A DNA stretch of 64,000 bases from Gemmobacter fulvus. Its GTDB lineage: Bacteria; Pseudomonadota; Alphaproteobacteria; Rhodobacterales; Rhodobacteraceae. The stretch is from positions 3,067,501 through 3,131,500 of the forward strand of contig NZ_CP076361.1 of NCBI RefSeq assembly GCF_018798885.1. The letters run 5' to 3'. A program made the position numbers and the translations under genes. Below, one piece after another: positions 18,038 to 26,809 of the stretch; position 1 is the first letter of the stretch, and each line of letters begins with the position of its first letter. The notes beneath the pieces were generated by a model, which was not told the DNA's origin, did no database searches, and saw only the letters and a list, made by a program, of their open reading frames with translations.

Positions 18038-18796
18038 ATGCAGTTGGCTATCGACATCGGCGCAGAGGCGAAAGGACCTGCCATCAGGGCATTGGACTTT
18101 TCGGCTCTGGGGCCTGACGACTATCTGAACCTGATCCTGCAACGGTCGGAGGTCATGTTTGACCGCCCGAAATCCGGGCAGGTGATCCGGGCGTGGAATG
18201 CGGGGGATCTGGATCCCATTGCGCGGGTGATCGAGGATCTGGGCGAAGATATCGCGCGCCGGGCCGCCGGGGTCATTCAGGCGGAATACCGGGCGATGGC
18301 CCCCTTGCTGGCACAGCTTGCCCCCCGCAGGCTGGCCGATATCGGCTGCGGTTATGCGCTGTTCGATCTGTTCGCGGCGCAGGATCTGGGATGCGAGCTG
18401 CTGCTGATCGACCTTGAATCCAACGAACGCCGCCACTTCGGCTTTGCCGAAGAGGGGGCCGCCTATTCGAGCCTGTCCGTCGCGCGCAAGCTGCTGGAAG
18501 ATAACGGCATTTCTGCGGATCGTATTGCCACGCTCAACCCGCGCGAAGTGGCGCCCGAGACGGCAGGGCCGGTTGATCTGGCGGTGTCGTTCCTGTCTTG
18601 CGGGTTCCATTACCCGGTCGACCTTTATCTGCCGTTTCTGGATCAGGCGCTGGCCCCGGGTGGGGCTGCGATCTTTGATCTGCGCGCCGCAACGGCGACG
18701 GAACAAGAGGCCAAGCTGGCGGCCTTTGGCAAGATCACCGATCTCGCGGCCCCGCCCAAGGCGCGGCGCGTGCTGTTGAACAAGGGGGGCGCATGA
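18038..18796 (+). CDS. putative SAM-dependent methyltransferase-like protein
   Basis: A 252-residue protein with a Rossmann-like glycine motif ADIGCGYALFDLFAA followed by the acidic strand end ELLLIDLE, the usual arrangement of class I SAM methyltransferases. A later SFLSCGFHYPVDLYLPFL replaces the common post-motif. Substrate unknown. It follows pccB by 32 bases and its stop overlaps the next ATG (ATGA), so it is probably co-transcribed. Whether it acts on a metabolite related to propionate cannot be read from the sequence. Confidence 0.65.
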   Translation: MQLAIDIGAEAKGPAIRALDFSALGPDDYLNLILQRSEVMFDRPKSGQVIRAWNAGDLDPIARVIEDLGEDIARRAAGVIQAEYRAMAPLLAQLAPRRLADIGCGYALFDLFAAQDLGCELLLIDLESNERRHFGFAEEGAAYSSLSVARKLLEDNGISADRIATLNPREVAPETAGPVDLAVSFLSCGFHYPVDLYLPFLDQALAPGGAAIFDLRAATATEQEAKLAAFGKITDLAAPPKARRVLLNKGGA

Positions 18797-19200
18797 CCGT
18801 GCCGTCTTCCGACATGATGACAAATCCGGCGGCGGGCAACGTCGTTCTGGTGGGCGATGGCGCGCCGATCCTGGTGCCGTCGGGCCAGCCGGTCACGCTT
18901 CAGGACGTGATCTGGAATGAAATGGGTCCGCATGGCCTGACCATGCGGTTCCGCTTCCTTGCGCCGCAGATCGCGCGGGCAGGGGGGGCGGTGGATTTTG
19001 ATGCCGCTGTGCAGGATATGCAGGTGCTGTGCGAACAGTTCGCGCTGCCCCGCATCGCCGAATTCGGCCCGATGCCGCAGCAGATCATCATCAGCCTGTC
19101 TGACGTGGCGGTGCCGTTCGGCGAAACCGCCCCGGAGGCCACGCAATTCTTTGAAGCTTTTGCCCTGCAGGACGGCGCCTGCATCTGGGAGATTTACTGA
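18793..19200 (+). CDS. conserved hypothetical protein (DUF6497-like)
   Basis: A 135-residue soluble protein without obvious signal peptide or membrane segment. Features are VTLQDVIWNEMGPHGLTMRFRFLAP, a VDFDAAVQDMQVLCEQFALPRI helix and PQQIIISLSDVAVPFGE. It resembles small Rhodobacterales proteins placed in DUF6497; the assignment is from memory and tentative. It is translationally coupled to the methyltransferase-like gene upstream. Confidence 0.65.
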   Translation: MTVPSSDMMTNPAAGNVVLVGDGAPILVPSGQPVTLQDVIWNEMGPHGLTMRFRFLAPQIARAGGAVDFDAAVQDMQVLCEQFALPRIAEFGPMPQQIIISLSDVAVPFGETAPEATQFFEAFALQDGACIWEIY

Positions 19201-19426
19201 TGTCGGCACAATATGTTGCGATCCAAACCCCGGATCTTTGCTCACCTGATGTAGCCGAGTCACAGATGGCGGCTTTGCGCAGTTCGTCGTGTCAATCGGG
19301 CCGGAAAATGTCTATTGTTTCCGGGAGACGTTCCCAAGCGTTTCATACCTCGTGTCGGGGGCTGTGGGCCAATGCGTTGGTGCCGCTGACCCTCCAAGAA
19401 AACTTTAGAAGAGGATGTCGAACAGC

Positions 19427-19555
19427 ATGCGTATCATTCTGTCGCTCTGCGCCGTTGCCTATCTGGCCGCTTGCGCTGCAAAAACCGAAGAAGTCGTCTA
19501 CGTCGACGAGCCTGCGGTCACGACCGAGCCCGTCTACACCGGCAAATACAAATAA
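19427..19555 (+). CDS. tiny lipoprotein (42 residues)
   Basis: MRIILSLCAVAYLAACAAK has a signal sequence with lipobox YLAAC, so the mature part is about 27 residues, rich in Val, Tyr, Glu and Pro, ending GKYK. GAAGAGG lies 12 bases upstream; an in-frame ATG at 19415 is an alternative start. It is followed at once by a strong hairpin, consistent with a short separate transcript. The 226 bases before it (19201-19426) show no convincing gene. Confidence 0.65.
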   Translation: MRIILSLCAVAYLAACAAKTEEVVYVDEPAVTTEPVYTGKYK

Positions 19556-19560
19556 TCCTT

Positions 19561-19601
19561 CGGGGCGGGCCAACAGGCCGCTGGCGGCCAGGCCCGCCCC
19601 G
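19561..19601 (+). terminator. nested GC hairpin after the tiny lipoprotein gene
   Basis: An 11-bp perfect outer stem (CGGGGCGGGCC with its complement) encloses a 6-bp stem GGCCGC-TG-GCGGCC. It begins 6 bases after the stop at 19555. No long T-run follows, so efficiency is uncertain. Confidence 0.55.
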
Positions 19602-19630
19602 CTTCGCATCTCCGCAACCGGAGGTGCAAC

Positions 19631-20029
19631 ATGCTGAAACATCGTGGTTTTCCGGGCCGTATGACCGGAACCGACTTTCAGTTCGTGATTCGTCGCGCCA
19701 ACAAGAAAGATGGCCCGACCAAGATCATCCGGCGGGAACGCTACAAGGATCGCAAAAACGTCGACCGGGCCGCAGATACCGCTTTCATGGCGGCGCTCTG
19801 GGCGCATTTCGGTGAAGACCCGTTCGAACGTGGTAATCTGGATGCCGGACGCCTGTCGTGGCTGTTCGGGCGCGAAGTCGTGCCGGCCGAAGATCCGTTC
19901 GATCCTTGCTCTTACGATGCGCTGCTCAGGGTCGATCTGAAGCGGGCGCAGGCCTCTTTCCCCGAAGTCTTTGCCGAAGATGCGCCGCCGGTGCTGTTCG
20001 ACGATGATTGGGATGATGAGGACGAATGA
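19631..20029 (+). CDS. hypothetical protein with acidic C-terminus
   Basis: A 132-residue protein with a basic N-terminal half (IRRANKKDGPTKIIRRERYKDRKNVDRAA), a helical middle and an acidic end (FDDDWDDEDE). No signal peptide or membrane helix. GGAGGTG lies 5 bases before the ATG, and an intrinsic terminator follows at 20202. I do not recognise the family; the charge split suggests a nucleic-acid or partner-protein contact, which is only a guess. Confidence 0.65.
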   Translation: MLKHRGFPGRMTGTDFQFVIRRANKKDGPTKIIRRERYKDRKNVDRAADTAFMAALWAHFGEDPFERGNLDAGRLSWLFGREVVPAEDPFDPCSYDALLRVDLKRAQASFPEVFAEDAPPVLFDDDWDDEDE

Positions 20030-20372
20030 GCATGTTTCCGCGCAACCCCTTGGTTTTCGGGCAAAAAGCCGCGCATCTCTTTCGTGTGTCGGCTTTTGTC
20101 TTTGCCCGTTCCGCGGGGCTGCGCCATGCTGTGGGCAAGGCCACACAGATCCCTGTGCGTTCCCTTTGCGGTTCCCTCCGCACCCCTTCCCCCTTCCTGA
20201 AGCCCGGCCCTGTTTGGGTCGGGCCCTTTTCGGGCGGCAAGGCTGGCGCCGGGTCTGATCTTTATCGGCAAGCCTTTGCCGAGACGTGCTGCGCACGGGA
20301 AATTGCCTTTTCACGGCAAATCAATCCGCTACACTTGGCCGACATAACATCCGCTCACGGAGGCCGAGCACA
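20030..20372. other. 343-base region without a gene
   Basis: Between the acidic hypothetical gene and the glycine-zipper lipoprotein gene I see no credible coding frame. The open frame from 20026 has a poorly biased, Pro/Arg-rich translation. The region holds one intrinsic terminator (20202-20230) and presumably the promoter of the next gene near 20300-20350. Confidence 0.5.
20202..20230 (+). terminator. intrinsic terminator
   Basis: Stem GCCCGGCCC / GGGTCGGGC (one G-T pair) with loop TGTTT, followed by CCTTTT. It lies 172 bases after the acidic hypothetical gene. Confidence 0.6.
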
Positions 20373-20621
20373 ATGCGTCTTTCTTCCCTTCTTTTCGTCG
20401 TCGCCATGGCAGGCGCTGTTGCAGGCTGCACCCAATCGGGTGGTGGCTATGGCCAGCCGACCGGCCCGCTGCAAACCCAAGGCGGCCGTGCCGTCGCCGG
20501 TGCAGTTCTCGGGGCTGCGGCTGCCGATGCCATGGATGAAAACATGGTTGCCGGTGCAGCACTTGGTGCGCTTGCCGGTGGCGCGACCTGCGGCGTTCCG
20601 GGCATGGCGCCCTGCTACTGA
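20373..20621 (+). CDS. small glycine-zipper lipoprotein
   Basis: An 82-residue protein with a lipoprotein signal (MRLSSLLFVVAMAGAVAGC). The mature part has a Gly/Ala-rich segment (AVAGAVLGAAAADAMDENMVAGAALGALAGGATC) resembling the glycine-zipper of small outer-membrane lipoproteins. Two further cysteines lie near the C-terminus. GGAGG precedes the start by about 9 bases. An intrinsic terminator at 20691 ends the transcript before pccA. Confidence 0.72.
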   Translation: MRLSSLLFVVAMAGAVAGCTQSGGGYGQPTGPLQTQGGRAVAGAVLGAAAADAMDENMVAGAALGALAGGATCGVPGMAPCY

Positions 20622-20690
20622 TCTGACAGAAACGGCTGCGGCCGCTGCATTCGCGGCGCGCCGGTCTGCCTTCTGTCTGCCAATCACCAA

Positions 20691-20725
20691 GGCCATTCGG
20701 GCATTCCGCCCGGATGGCCTTTTTC
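20691..20725 (+). terminator. intrinsic terminator upstream of pccA
   Basis: A 12-bp stem GGCCATTCGGGC / GCCCGGATGGCC (one G-T pair) and a 5-base loop, followed by five T. Only 55 bases separate it from the pccA start, so pccA needs either a very short promoter region or read-through. Confidence 0.8.
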
Positions 20726-20780
20726 GTTTCGCATATGACTGCGCAGGCCGGCCCGCCTGCGGTTGAGGGAAGGAAGCCGA

Positions 20781-22784
20781 ATGTTCAAGAAGATCCTGAT
20801 TGCAAACCGGGGCGAAATCGCCTGCCGTGTGATCAAGACGGCCCGCAAGATGGGCATCAAGACGGTCGCTGTCTATTCGGACGCCGACCGCAATGCCCTG
20901 CATGTGAAAATGGCCGATGAGGCCTATCACATCGGCCCGCCGCCCGCGAACCAGTCCTATATCGTGATCGACAAGATCATGGAGGCGATCCGCGCCACCG
21001 GGGCCGAGGCGGTGCATCCGGGCTATGGCTTTCTGTCGGAAAACATGAATTTCGCCGCCGCGCTGGAGAAGGAGGGCGTGGTGTTCATCGGCCCGCCGTC
21101 CCCGGCCATCGAGGCGATGGGCGACAAGATCACCTCGAAAAAGCTGGCGATGGAGGCGGGGGTGTCCACCGTGCCCGGTTATATGGGGCTGATCGCGGAT
21201 GGCGACGAGGCGGTGAAAATCTCGGGTCAGATCGGCTATCCGGTGATGATCAAGGCCTCTGCCGGCGGCGGCGGCAAGGGGATGCGCATCGCGTGGAGTG
21301 AATCCGAGGTCAAGGAAGGCTTTGAATCCTCGAAGAACGAGGCCGCCAACAGCTTTGGCGATGACCGCATCTTCATCGAGAAATTCGTGACGCAACCGCG
21401 CCATATCGAAATTCAGGTGCTGGCCGACAAACACGGCAATACCGTCTACCTGCACGAGCGGGAATGTTCGATCCAGCGCCGGAACCAGAAGGTGATCGAA
21501 GAGGCCCCGTCGCCCTTCCTGGATGAGGCGACCCGCAAGGCGATGGGCGAACAGGCCTGCGCGCTGGCCCGGGCGGTGGGCTATACCAGCGCCGGGACGG
21601 TGGAATTCATCGTCGATGGCAACCGCAACTTCTATTTCCTGGAAATGAACACCCGGCTTCAGGTGGAACATCCGGTGACCGAACTGATCACCGGCGTCGA
21701 TCTGGTGGAGCAGATGATCCGCGTCGCGGCAGGTGAGCCGCTGCCGTTCAAGCAGGAAGATCTGAAGATCAATGGCTGGGCGATGGAAAGCCGCCTTTAT
21801 GCCGAAGATCCCTATCGCAACTTCCTGCCCTCGATTGGCCGCCTGACCCGCTACCGTCCGCCGGTGGAAGGGCCGACCGCGCGCGGCGGTGTGGTGCGCA
21901 ATGATACCGGCGTCTTTGAGGGCGGCGAGATCAGCATGTATTACGACCCGATGATCGCCAAGCTCTGCACCTGGGGGCCGACGCGGGCCGAGGCGATTGA
22001 AGAAATGCGCCTCGCGCTGGATACGTTCGAGGTGGAAGGCATCGGCCATAACCTGCCGTTCTGTTCGGCGGTGATGGAACATCCGCGCTTCACCTCGGGC
22101 AATATCACCACGGCCTTCATCGCCGAGGAATATCCCGATGGGTTCAGCGGTGTGCAGCTTGACGCGGCGACGCTGCGCCGGGTGGCGGCGGCAACCGCTG
22201 CGATGAACCGTGTGGCCGAGATCCGCCGCACCCGCATTTCCGGCACGATGGACAATCACGAACGCAAGGTCGGGGATGATTGGGTGGTGTCGGCGCAGGG
22301 GCAGGATCTGGCAGTGACCATCGCCGCCGACAAGGACGGATCGACCGTCACCTTTGCCGATGGCACCCGCCTGCGCGTCACCTCTGACTGGACGCCGGGG
22401 CAGGCACTGGCGCGGGTGATGGTGGATGGCACCCCGGTGGTGATGAAGGTCGGCAAGATCCCGATGGGCTTCCGCATCCGGCTGCGCGGCGCGGATCTGA
22501 AGGTGCATGTGCGCACGCCCCGCGCGGCAGAGCTGGCCAAGCTGATGCCGGAAAAACTGCCGCCAGACACGTCGAAATTCCTGCTCTGCCCGATGCCCGG
22601 TCTGATCGTGAAGATCAACGTGGCTGAAGGCGACGAGGTGCAGGAAGGGCAGGCGCTGGCCACGGTCGAGGCGATGAAGATGGAAAACATCCTCAAGGCC
22701 GAACGCAAGGGCGTGGTCAAAAAGGTCAATGCCACGGCGGGCGCCTCGCTCAAGGTGGATGATGTGATCCTGGAGTTTGAATAA
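20781..22784 (+). CDS. pccA: propionyl-CoA carboxylase alpha subunit (biotin carboxylase plus biotin carrier)
   Basis: ATP-dependent carboxylation of its own biotin, which PccB then uses. In 667 residues the order is biotin carboxylase N-domain (ILIANRGEIACRVI), ATP-grasp with IKASAGGGGKGMRIA and EMNTRLQVEHPVTE, the biotin-transfer (BT) region, and the biotinyl domain with EAMKMEN. The biotin lysine is Lys633, 34 residues from the end as expected. AGGGAAGGA precedes the ATG. Confidence 0.97.
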   Translation: MFKKILIANRGEIACRVIKTARKMGIKTVAVYSDADRNALHVKMADEAYHIGPPPANQSYIVIDKIMEAIRATGAEAVHPGYGFLSENMNFAAALEKEGVVFIGPPSPAIEAMGDKITSKKLAMEAGVSTVPGYMGLIADGDEAVKISGQIGYPVMIKASAGGGGKGMRIAWSESEVKEGFESSKNEAANSFGDDRIFIEKFVTQPRHIEIQVLADKHGNTVYLHERECSIQRRNQKVIEEAPSPFLDEATRKAMGEQACALARAVGYTSAGTVEFIVDGNRNFYFLEMNTRLQVEHPVTELITGVDLVEQMIRVAAGEPLPFKQEDLKINGWAMESRLYAEDPYRNFLPSIGRLTRYRPPVEGPTARGGVVRNDTGVFEGGEISMYYDPMIAKLCTWGPTRAEAIEEMRLALDTFEVEGIGHNLPFCSAVMEHPRFTSGNITTAFIAEEYPDGFSGVQLDAATLRRVAAATAAMNRVAEIRRTRISGTMDNHERKVGDDWVVSAQGQDLAVTIAADKDGSTVTFADGTRLRVTSDWTPGQALARVMVDGTPVVMKVGKIPMGFRIRLRGADLKVHVRTPRAAELAKLMPEKLPPDTSKFLLCPMPGLIVKINVAEGDEVQEGQALATVEAMKMENILKAERKGVVKKVNATAGASLKVDDVILEFE

Positions 22785-22832
22785 GGTGACCCGGCACGGC
22801 GCGTCATGGCTGCCACTTCGGACTGGCGATTT

Positions 22833-22847
22833 GTTCCCATTTTGTTC
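22833..22847 (+). promoter_or_regulatory. LexA (SOS) box GTTC-N7-GTTC
   Basis: GTTC-CCATTTT-GTTC is an exact match to the alphaproteobacterial LexA consensus GTTC-N7-GTTC. It ends 32 bases before the start of a Y-family polymerase gene, the position of a repressor site over a promoter. Confidence 0.85.
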
Positions 22848-22879
22848 TATGATGGGGCCTTCGCCATTCGCCGAGTCGC

Positions 22880-24118
22880 ATGCCCATGTCGCGCCGTGTC
22901 TCCACCCTGTTCTTCGATATGAACAGCTTCTACGCCTCGGTCGCACAGGCCGAGGAACCGGCGCTGATGGGCAGGCCCGTTGGCGTGTTGACGACGGATG
23001 CGCCCAACGCGGCTTGTATCGCTGCCAGCGCCGAGGCCAAGCGGCGTGGCGTCCGGATGGGCACCCGGCAGAACGAGGCGCGGCAGCTGTGCCCCGGCAT
23101 CGTGTTTCGCCCGGTGCAGCACGATGTCTGCGTGCGCTATCACCATGCCATCCTGCGGGCGGTGGATACGATTCTGCCGGTGGACCGGGTCTGGTCGATC
23201 GACGAATGTTCCTGTCTGCTGACCGGATCGCAGCAGGATCTGCCCCGCGCGCTGGAGATTGGTCAGGCCTTGCAGCAGGCGGTGCTGCATCTGGTGCATC
23301 CGGCTCTGCGCTGTTCGGTGGGGCTGGCGCCGACGCGGCTGCTGGCAAAGCTGGCGGCAGGGTTGGAAAAGCCGGGTGGCCTGCACTGGTTGCTGCCGGA
23401 GATCCTGCCCGAGCGGATCGCGCATCTGGCGCTGGACGATCTGCCCGGCATTTCCTGGCGGATGAAGGCCCGGCTGGAGGCGGCAGGGATTGCGGATGTG
23501 CGGGCGCTCTATCACCTCGATCCAAAGCGGGCGCGGGCGATCTGGGGCAATGTTGCGGGCGAACGTTTCATCCGCGAATTGCGCGGCGAAACCGTGGTCT
23601 GGCCTGCCACCAAACGCGGCATGATCGGCCATGGGCAGGTGCTGACGGCGGGCAATACCTCGGCAGAGGGCGCACGTCTGGTGGCGCGGCGGCTGCTGGT
23701 CAAGGCGGCGGCCCGGCTGCGGCGCGAGGGGTTCTATACCCGCAGCCTGCATGTCGGGGTGAAATGCGCGCGGGCGGGGCATATCGGGCAGGGCGGCACC
23801 ATCCGCTGCACGCAGGATACGGGTTTTCTGCTGGAAACCTTCGACCGCTACTGGGGGCAATTGCCGCAGCACAAACCGCTGGCGGTGAATGTCACCCTGG
23901 GCAGCCTGCTGGCCGAGGCGGAGTTTGTGCCCGACCTGTTTGCTTCGCCCGAACCTGTGGCGCGCAACAGTCGGCTGAATGCGGTGGTCGATGCGCTGAA
24001 CCAGCGCTTCGGGCAGGATACCATCCGCTACGGGCAGTTGCCGCCGCATCACGTGCCCTATACCGGGGCGAAAATTGCCTTCGGGCGCATCCCTTCGGCC
24101 GAGGATTTCCGCGAATAG
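22880..24118 (+). CDS. Y-family DNA polymerase (DinB/Pol IV type)
   Basis: Error-prone translesion polymerase of 412 residues. Catalytic acidic residues are visible in LFFDMNSFYASVAQ (near residue 13) and VWSIDECSCLL. Both steric-gate-region aromatics, the thumb helix-hairpin-helix (LDDLPGISWRMKARLEAAGI) and a little-finger domain are present. It lacks an obvious C-terminal beta-clamp peptide. Starts are possible at 22880 or 22886; the ribosome site is weak. The LexA box upstream indicates SOS induction. It follows pccA but is probably a separate unit. Confidence 0.9.
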   Translation: MPMSRRVSTLFFDMNSFYASVAQAEEPALMGRPVGVLTTDAPNAACIAASAEAKRRGVRMGTRQNEARQLCPGIVFRPVQHDVCVRYHHAILRAVDTILPVDRVWSIDECSCLLTGSQQDLPRALEIGQALQQAVLHLVHPALRCSVGLAPTRLLAKLAAGLEKPGGLHWLLPEILPERIAHLALDDLPGISWRMKARLEAAGIADVRALYHLDPKRARAIWGNVAGERFIRELRGETVVWPATKRGMIGHGQVLTAGNTSAEGARLVARRLLVKAAARLRREGFYTRSLHVGVKCARAGHIGQGGTIRCTQDTGFLLETFDRYWGQLPQHKPLAVNVTLGSLLAEAEFVPDLFASPEPVARNSRLNAVVDALNQRFGQDTIRYGQLPPHHVPYTGAKIAFGRIPSAEDFRE

Positions 24119-24123
24119 TGGCG

Positions 24124-24552
24124 TCAGCGCCCCGGATGGCGCTCCAGCATTTCCTGCCGCCGCAGCGGAAACTTGTCGATGGCGCGGGTGATTTCGCGCA
24201 GATCCCAGGGCAGCGGCTTGCGCAGGATCGGTTTCAGATCCTTGTCCAGCAACACAAGGCTGAAGCCACGCGGTCTGAGCTTTTGCCGCAACTCGGACGG
24301 GGTGGCGGGATCGGTGTCGGTGATCAGCACCACGTCACGCTCTGCCAGCTCGCCGGTATCGCGCGCCAGCAGCGCCATCTGCCGCAGGAAGGCCGGATCC
24401 TCCGGGCTGTCGGCGAACACCACCACCGGGCGTTGATGATAGATCAGCGCCTCCCATTGCACGCTGGTCGCGGGCTGGGGGGCAAGGGGCCCCTCGGCCT
24501 GCGCCGCAAAGGGCAGGAATGTCAGAAAAACAAGACTGAACAGGGGTTTCAT
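24124..24552 (-). CDS. DUF4174 domain secreted protein
   Basis: A 142-residue exported protein with signal peptide MKPLFSLVFLTFLPFAAQA. The body (YHQRPVVVFADSPEDPAFLRQMALL ... ERDVVLITDTDP) matches the DUF4174 thioredoxin-like fold family but has no CXXC. The start at 24552 follows GGAGGAG. The same frame remains open far upstream antisense to the mutase gene; that is coincidental. It is divergent from the mutase gene. Confidence 0.85.
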   Translation of the reverse strand: MKPLFSLVFLTFLPFAAQAEGPLAPQPATSVQWEALIYHQRPVVVFADSPEDPAFLRQMALLARDTGELAERDVVLITDTDPATPSELRQKLRPRGFSLVLLDKDLKPILRKPLPWDLREITRAIDKFPLRRQEMLERHPGR

Positions 24553-24642
24553 GGGATCTCCTCCCCTCTGATATAGGGGGTTGCGCCGTGAAACCAAATA
24601 CCGATTGCCGGAGCCCACCCGGCCCGATCCAAGGAACAACCG

Positions 24643-26772
24643 ATGACCGACAAACTTGAGAGCTGGCGCAAACTTGCAGAGAAAGAACTGAAAGGCCGCA
24701 CGCCGGACAGCCTGACCTGGAACACGCTGGAGGGCATCGCGGTCAAGCCGCTGTATACCGAGGCCGATACCGCCAATCTGCCGCATATGGGCACGGTGCC
24801 CGGCCTTGCCCCGTTCACGCGCGGCGTGCGCGCCACGATGTATGCGGGCCGCCCCTGGACGATCCGGCAATATGCGGGCTTTTCCACCGCCGAGGAAAGC
24901 AATGCCTTCTATCGCAAGGCGCTGGCCGCCGGGCAGCAGGGCGTGTCGGTGGCCTTCGATCTGGCGACGCACCGGGGCTATGACAGCGACCATCCGCGCG
25001 TGGTGGGCGATGTCGGCAAGGCGGGCGTGGCCATCGACAGCGTCGAGGACATGAAGATCCTGTTCGACGGCATCCCGCTGGAAAAGATCAGCGTGTCGAT
25101 GACGATGAACGGGGCGGTGATCCCGATTCTGGCGAATTTCATCGTCACCGGCGAAGAACAGGGCGTGGACCGCAAGCTGCTGTCGGGCACCATTCAGAAT
25201 GACATTCTGAAGGAATTCATGGTGCGCAACACCTATGTCTATCCGCCCGAACCTTCGATGCGGATCATCGCGGACATCATCGAATATACCAGCGCCGAGA
25301 TGCCCAAGTTCAACTCCATCTCGATCTCCGGCTATCACATGCAGGAGGCGGGCGCGAATCTGGTGCAGGAACTGGCCTATACGCTGGCCGACGGGCGTGA
25401 ATATGTGCGCGCAGCGCTGGCGCGGGGCATGGATGTGGATGCCTTTGCCGGCCGCCTGTCGTTCTTCTTTGCCATCGGCATGAATTTCTTCATGGAGGCG
25501 GCAAAGCTGCGCGCGGCGCGTCTGCTGTGGCACCGCATCATGTCGGAGTTCAACCCGAAGAAAACCGAATCCCTGATGCTGCGCACCCATTGCCAGACCA
25601 GCGGCGTGTCGTTGCAGGAGCAGGATCCCTATAACAACGTCGTGCGCACCGCCTATGAGGCGATGGCGGCGGCACTTGGCGGCACCCAGAGCCTGCACAC
25701 CAACGCGCTGGACGAGGCGATTGCGCTGCCCACCGAGTTTTCGGCCCGGATTGCCCGCAACACCCAGTTGATCCTGCAGGAAGAAACCGGCGTGACCAAG
25801 GTGGTCGATCCGCTGGCAGGCTCCTACTATGTCGAAAGCCTGACGGCGCAGCTGGCCGAAGATGCGTGGAAGCTGATCGAAGAGGTCGAGGCGATGGGCG
25901 GCATGACCAAGGCCGTCGCCACCGGCATGCCCAAGCTGCGCATCGAGGAATCCGCCGCCCGGCGGCAGGCGATGATCGACCGGGGCGAAGAGGTGATTGT
26001 CGGGGTCAACAAATACAAGCTGGCCAAGCAGGATCCGATCGACATTCTGGACATCGACAATGTGGCCGTGCGCGAAAGCCAGATCACCCGCCTGAACAGC
26101 ATGCGCGCCAACCGCGACGAGGCGGCCTGTCAGGGGGCGCTGACCGAGCTTGGCCGCCGCGCAGCCGAGGGCGGCAATCTTCTGGCGGCGGCGGTCGATG
26201 CCGCCCGCGCCCGTGCATCCGTTGGGGAGATCAGTGACGCCATGGAGAAAATCTTCGGCCGCCACCGCGCAGAAGTGAAAACCCTCGCCGGGGTCTATGG
26301 CGCGGCCTATGAGGGTGACGACGGCTTTGCTCAGATCCAGAAGGATGTCGAAGCCTTTGCCGAACATGAAGGCCGCCGCCCGCGCATGCTGGTGGTGAAG
26401 ATGGGGCAGGATGGCCATGACCGGGGGGCCAAGGTGATCGCCACCGCCTTTGCCGATATCGGTTTTGACGTTGATGTCGGCCCGCTGTTCCAGACGCCGG
26501 AAGAGGCGGCGCAGGATGCGGTGGACAATGATGTGCATGTGATCGGCATTTCGTCGCAGGCGGCGGGGCACAAGACGCTGGCGCCCAAGCTGGTGCAGGC
26601 GCTGCAAGCGGCGGGAGCAGGCGATATTCTGGTGATCTGCGGTGGCGTGATCCCGCAGCAGGATTACGAGTTCCTCTACAAGAATGGCGTGAAGGCCATC
26701 TTTGGCCCCGGCACGAACATCCCGGATGCCGCCCGCGACATTCTGCGCCTGATCCGCGAGGCGCGCGGATAA
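24643..26772 (+). CDS. scpA: methylmalonyl-CoA mutase
   Basis: Adenosylcobalamin-dependent rearrangement of methylmalonyl-CoA to succinyl-CoA, the last step of propionyl-CoA assimilation. This is a single-chain type of 709 residues (called mcmA in R. sphaeroides). The TIM-barrel shows [42 protein letters not shown] and [14 protein letters not shown]. The C-terminal B12 domain has Asp590-x-His592-x-x-Gly595 in [10 protein letters not shown], the His being the lower cobalt ligand. It completes the pccBA route 1.9 kb upstream. Confidence 0.97.
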   Translation: MTDKLESWRKLAEKELKGRTPDSLTWNTLEGIAVKPLYTEADTANLPHMGTVPGLAPFTRGVRATMYAGRPWTIRQYAGFSTAEESNAFYRKALAAGQQGVSVAFDLATHRGYDSDHPRVVGDVGKAGVAIDSVEDMKILFDGIPLEKISVSMTMNGAVIPILANFIVTGEEQGVDRKLLSGTIQNDILKEFMVRNTYVYPPEPSMRIIADIIEYTSAEMPKFNSISISGYHMQEAGANLVQELAYTLADGREYVRAALARGMDVDAFAGRLSFFFAIGMNFFMEAAKLRAARLLWHRIMSEFNPKKTESLMLRTHCQTSGVSLQEQDPYNNVVRTAYEAMAAALGGTQSLHTNALDEAIALPTEFSARIARNTQLILQEETGVTKVVDPLAGSYYVESLTAQLAEDAWKLIEEVEAMGGMTKAVATGMPKLRIEESAARRQAMIDRGEEVIVGVNKYKLAKQDPIDILDIDNVAVRESQITRLNSMRANRDEAACQGALTELGRRAAEGGNLLAAAVDAARARASVGEISDAMEKIFGRHRAEVKTLAGVYGAAYEGDDGFAQIQKDVEAFAEHEGRRPRMLVVKMGQDGHDRGAKVIATAFADIGFDVDVGPLFQTPEEAAQDAVDNDVHVIGISSQAAGHKTLAPKLVQALQAAGAGDILVICGGVIPQQDYEFLYKNGVKAIFGPGTNIPDAARDILRLIREARG

Positions 26773-26778
26773 AACGAC

Positions 26779-26806
26779 ATCGGGGGGGCGTCTGTCGCCC
26801 CCCGAT
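26779..26806. terminator. bidirectional hairpin after the mutase gene
   Basis: An 11-12 bp stem (ATCGGGGGGGCG with CGCCCCCCGAT) and a 5-base loop lie between two convergent genes. On the minus strand the stem is followed by GTCGTTTT, making it more terminator-like for the minus gene. Confidence 0.65.
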
Positions 26807-26809
26807 TGC

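Noticed and set aside
19200-19637. Open frame starting at an ATG that overlaps the DUF6497-like stop
   Set aside because: Ser/Arg/Pro-rich translation with no coding bias, running through the lipoprotein gene in another frame and the hairpin after it.
20026-20766. Open frame starting ATGAGC over the stop of the acidic hypothetical gene
   Set aside because: It crosses an intrinsic terminator and the glycine-zipper lipoprotein gene in another frame; composition is not protein-like.
20355-23525. Open frame of more than 1000 codons antisense to pccA and the Y-family polymerase
   Set aside because: The translation is His/Arg/Gln-rich and low in hydrophobic core, typical of the antisense shadow of a high-GC gene.
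24553-26607. Very long open frame on the minus strand antisense to the mutase gene, in frame with the DUF4174 gene
   Set aside because: It is a by-product of GC-rich codon use; only the last 143 codons from 24552 have a ribosome site, a signal peptide and a recognisable domain.
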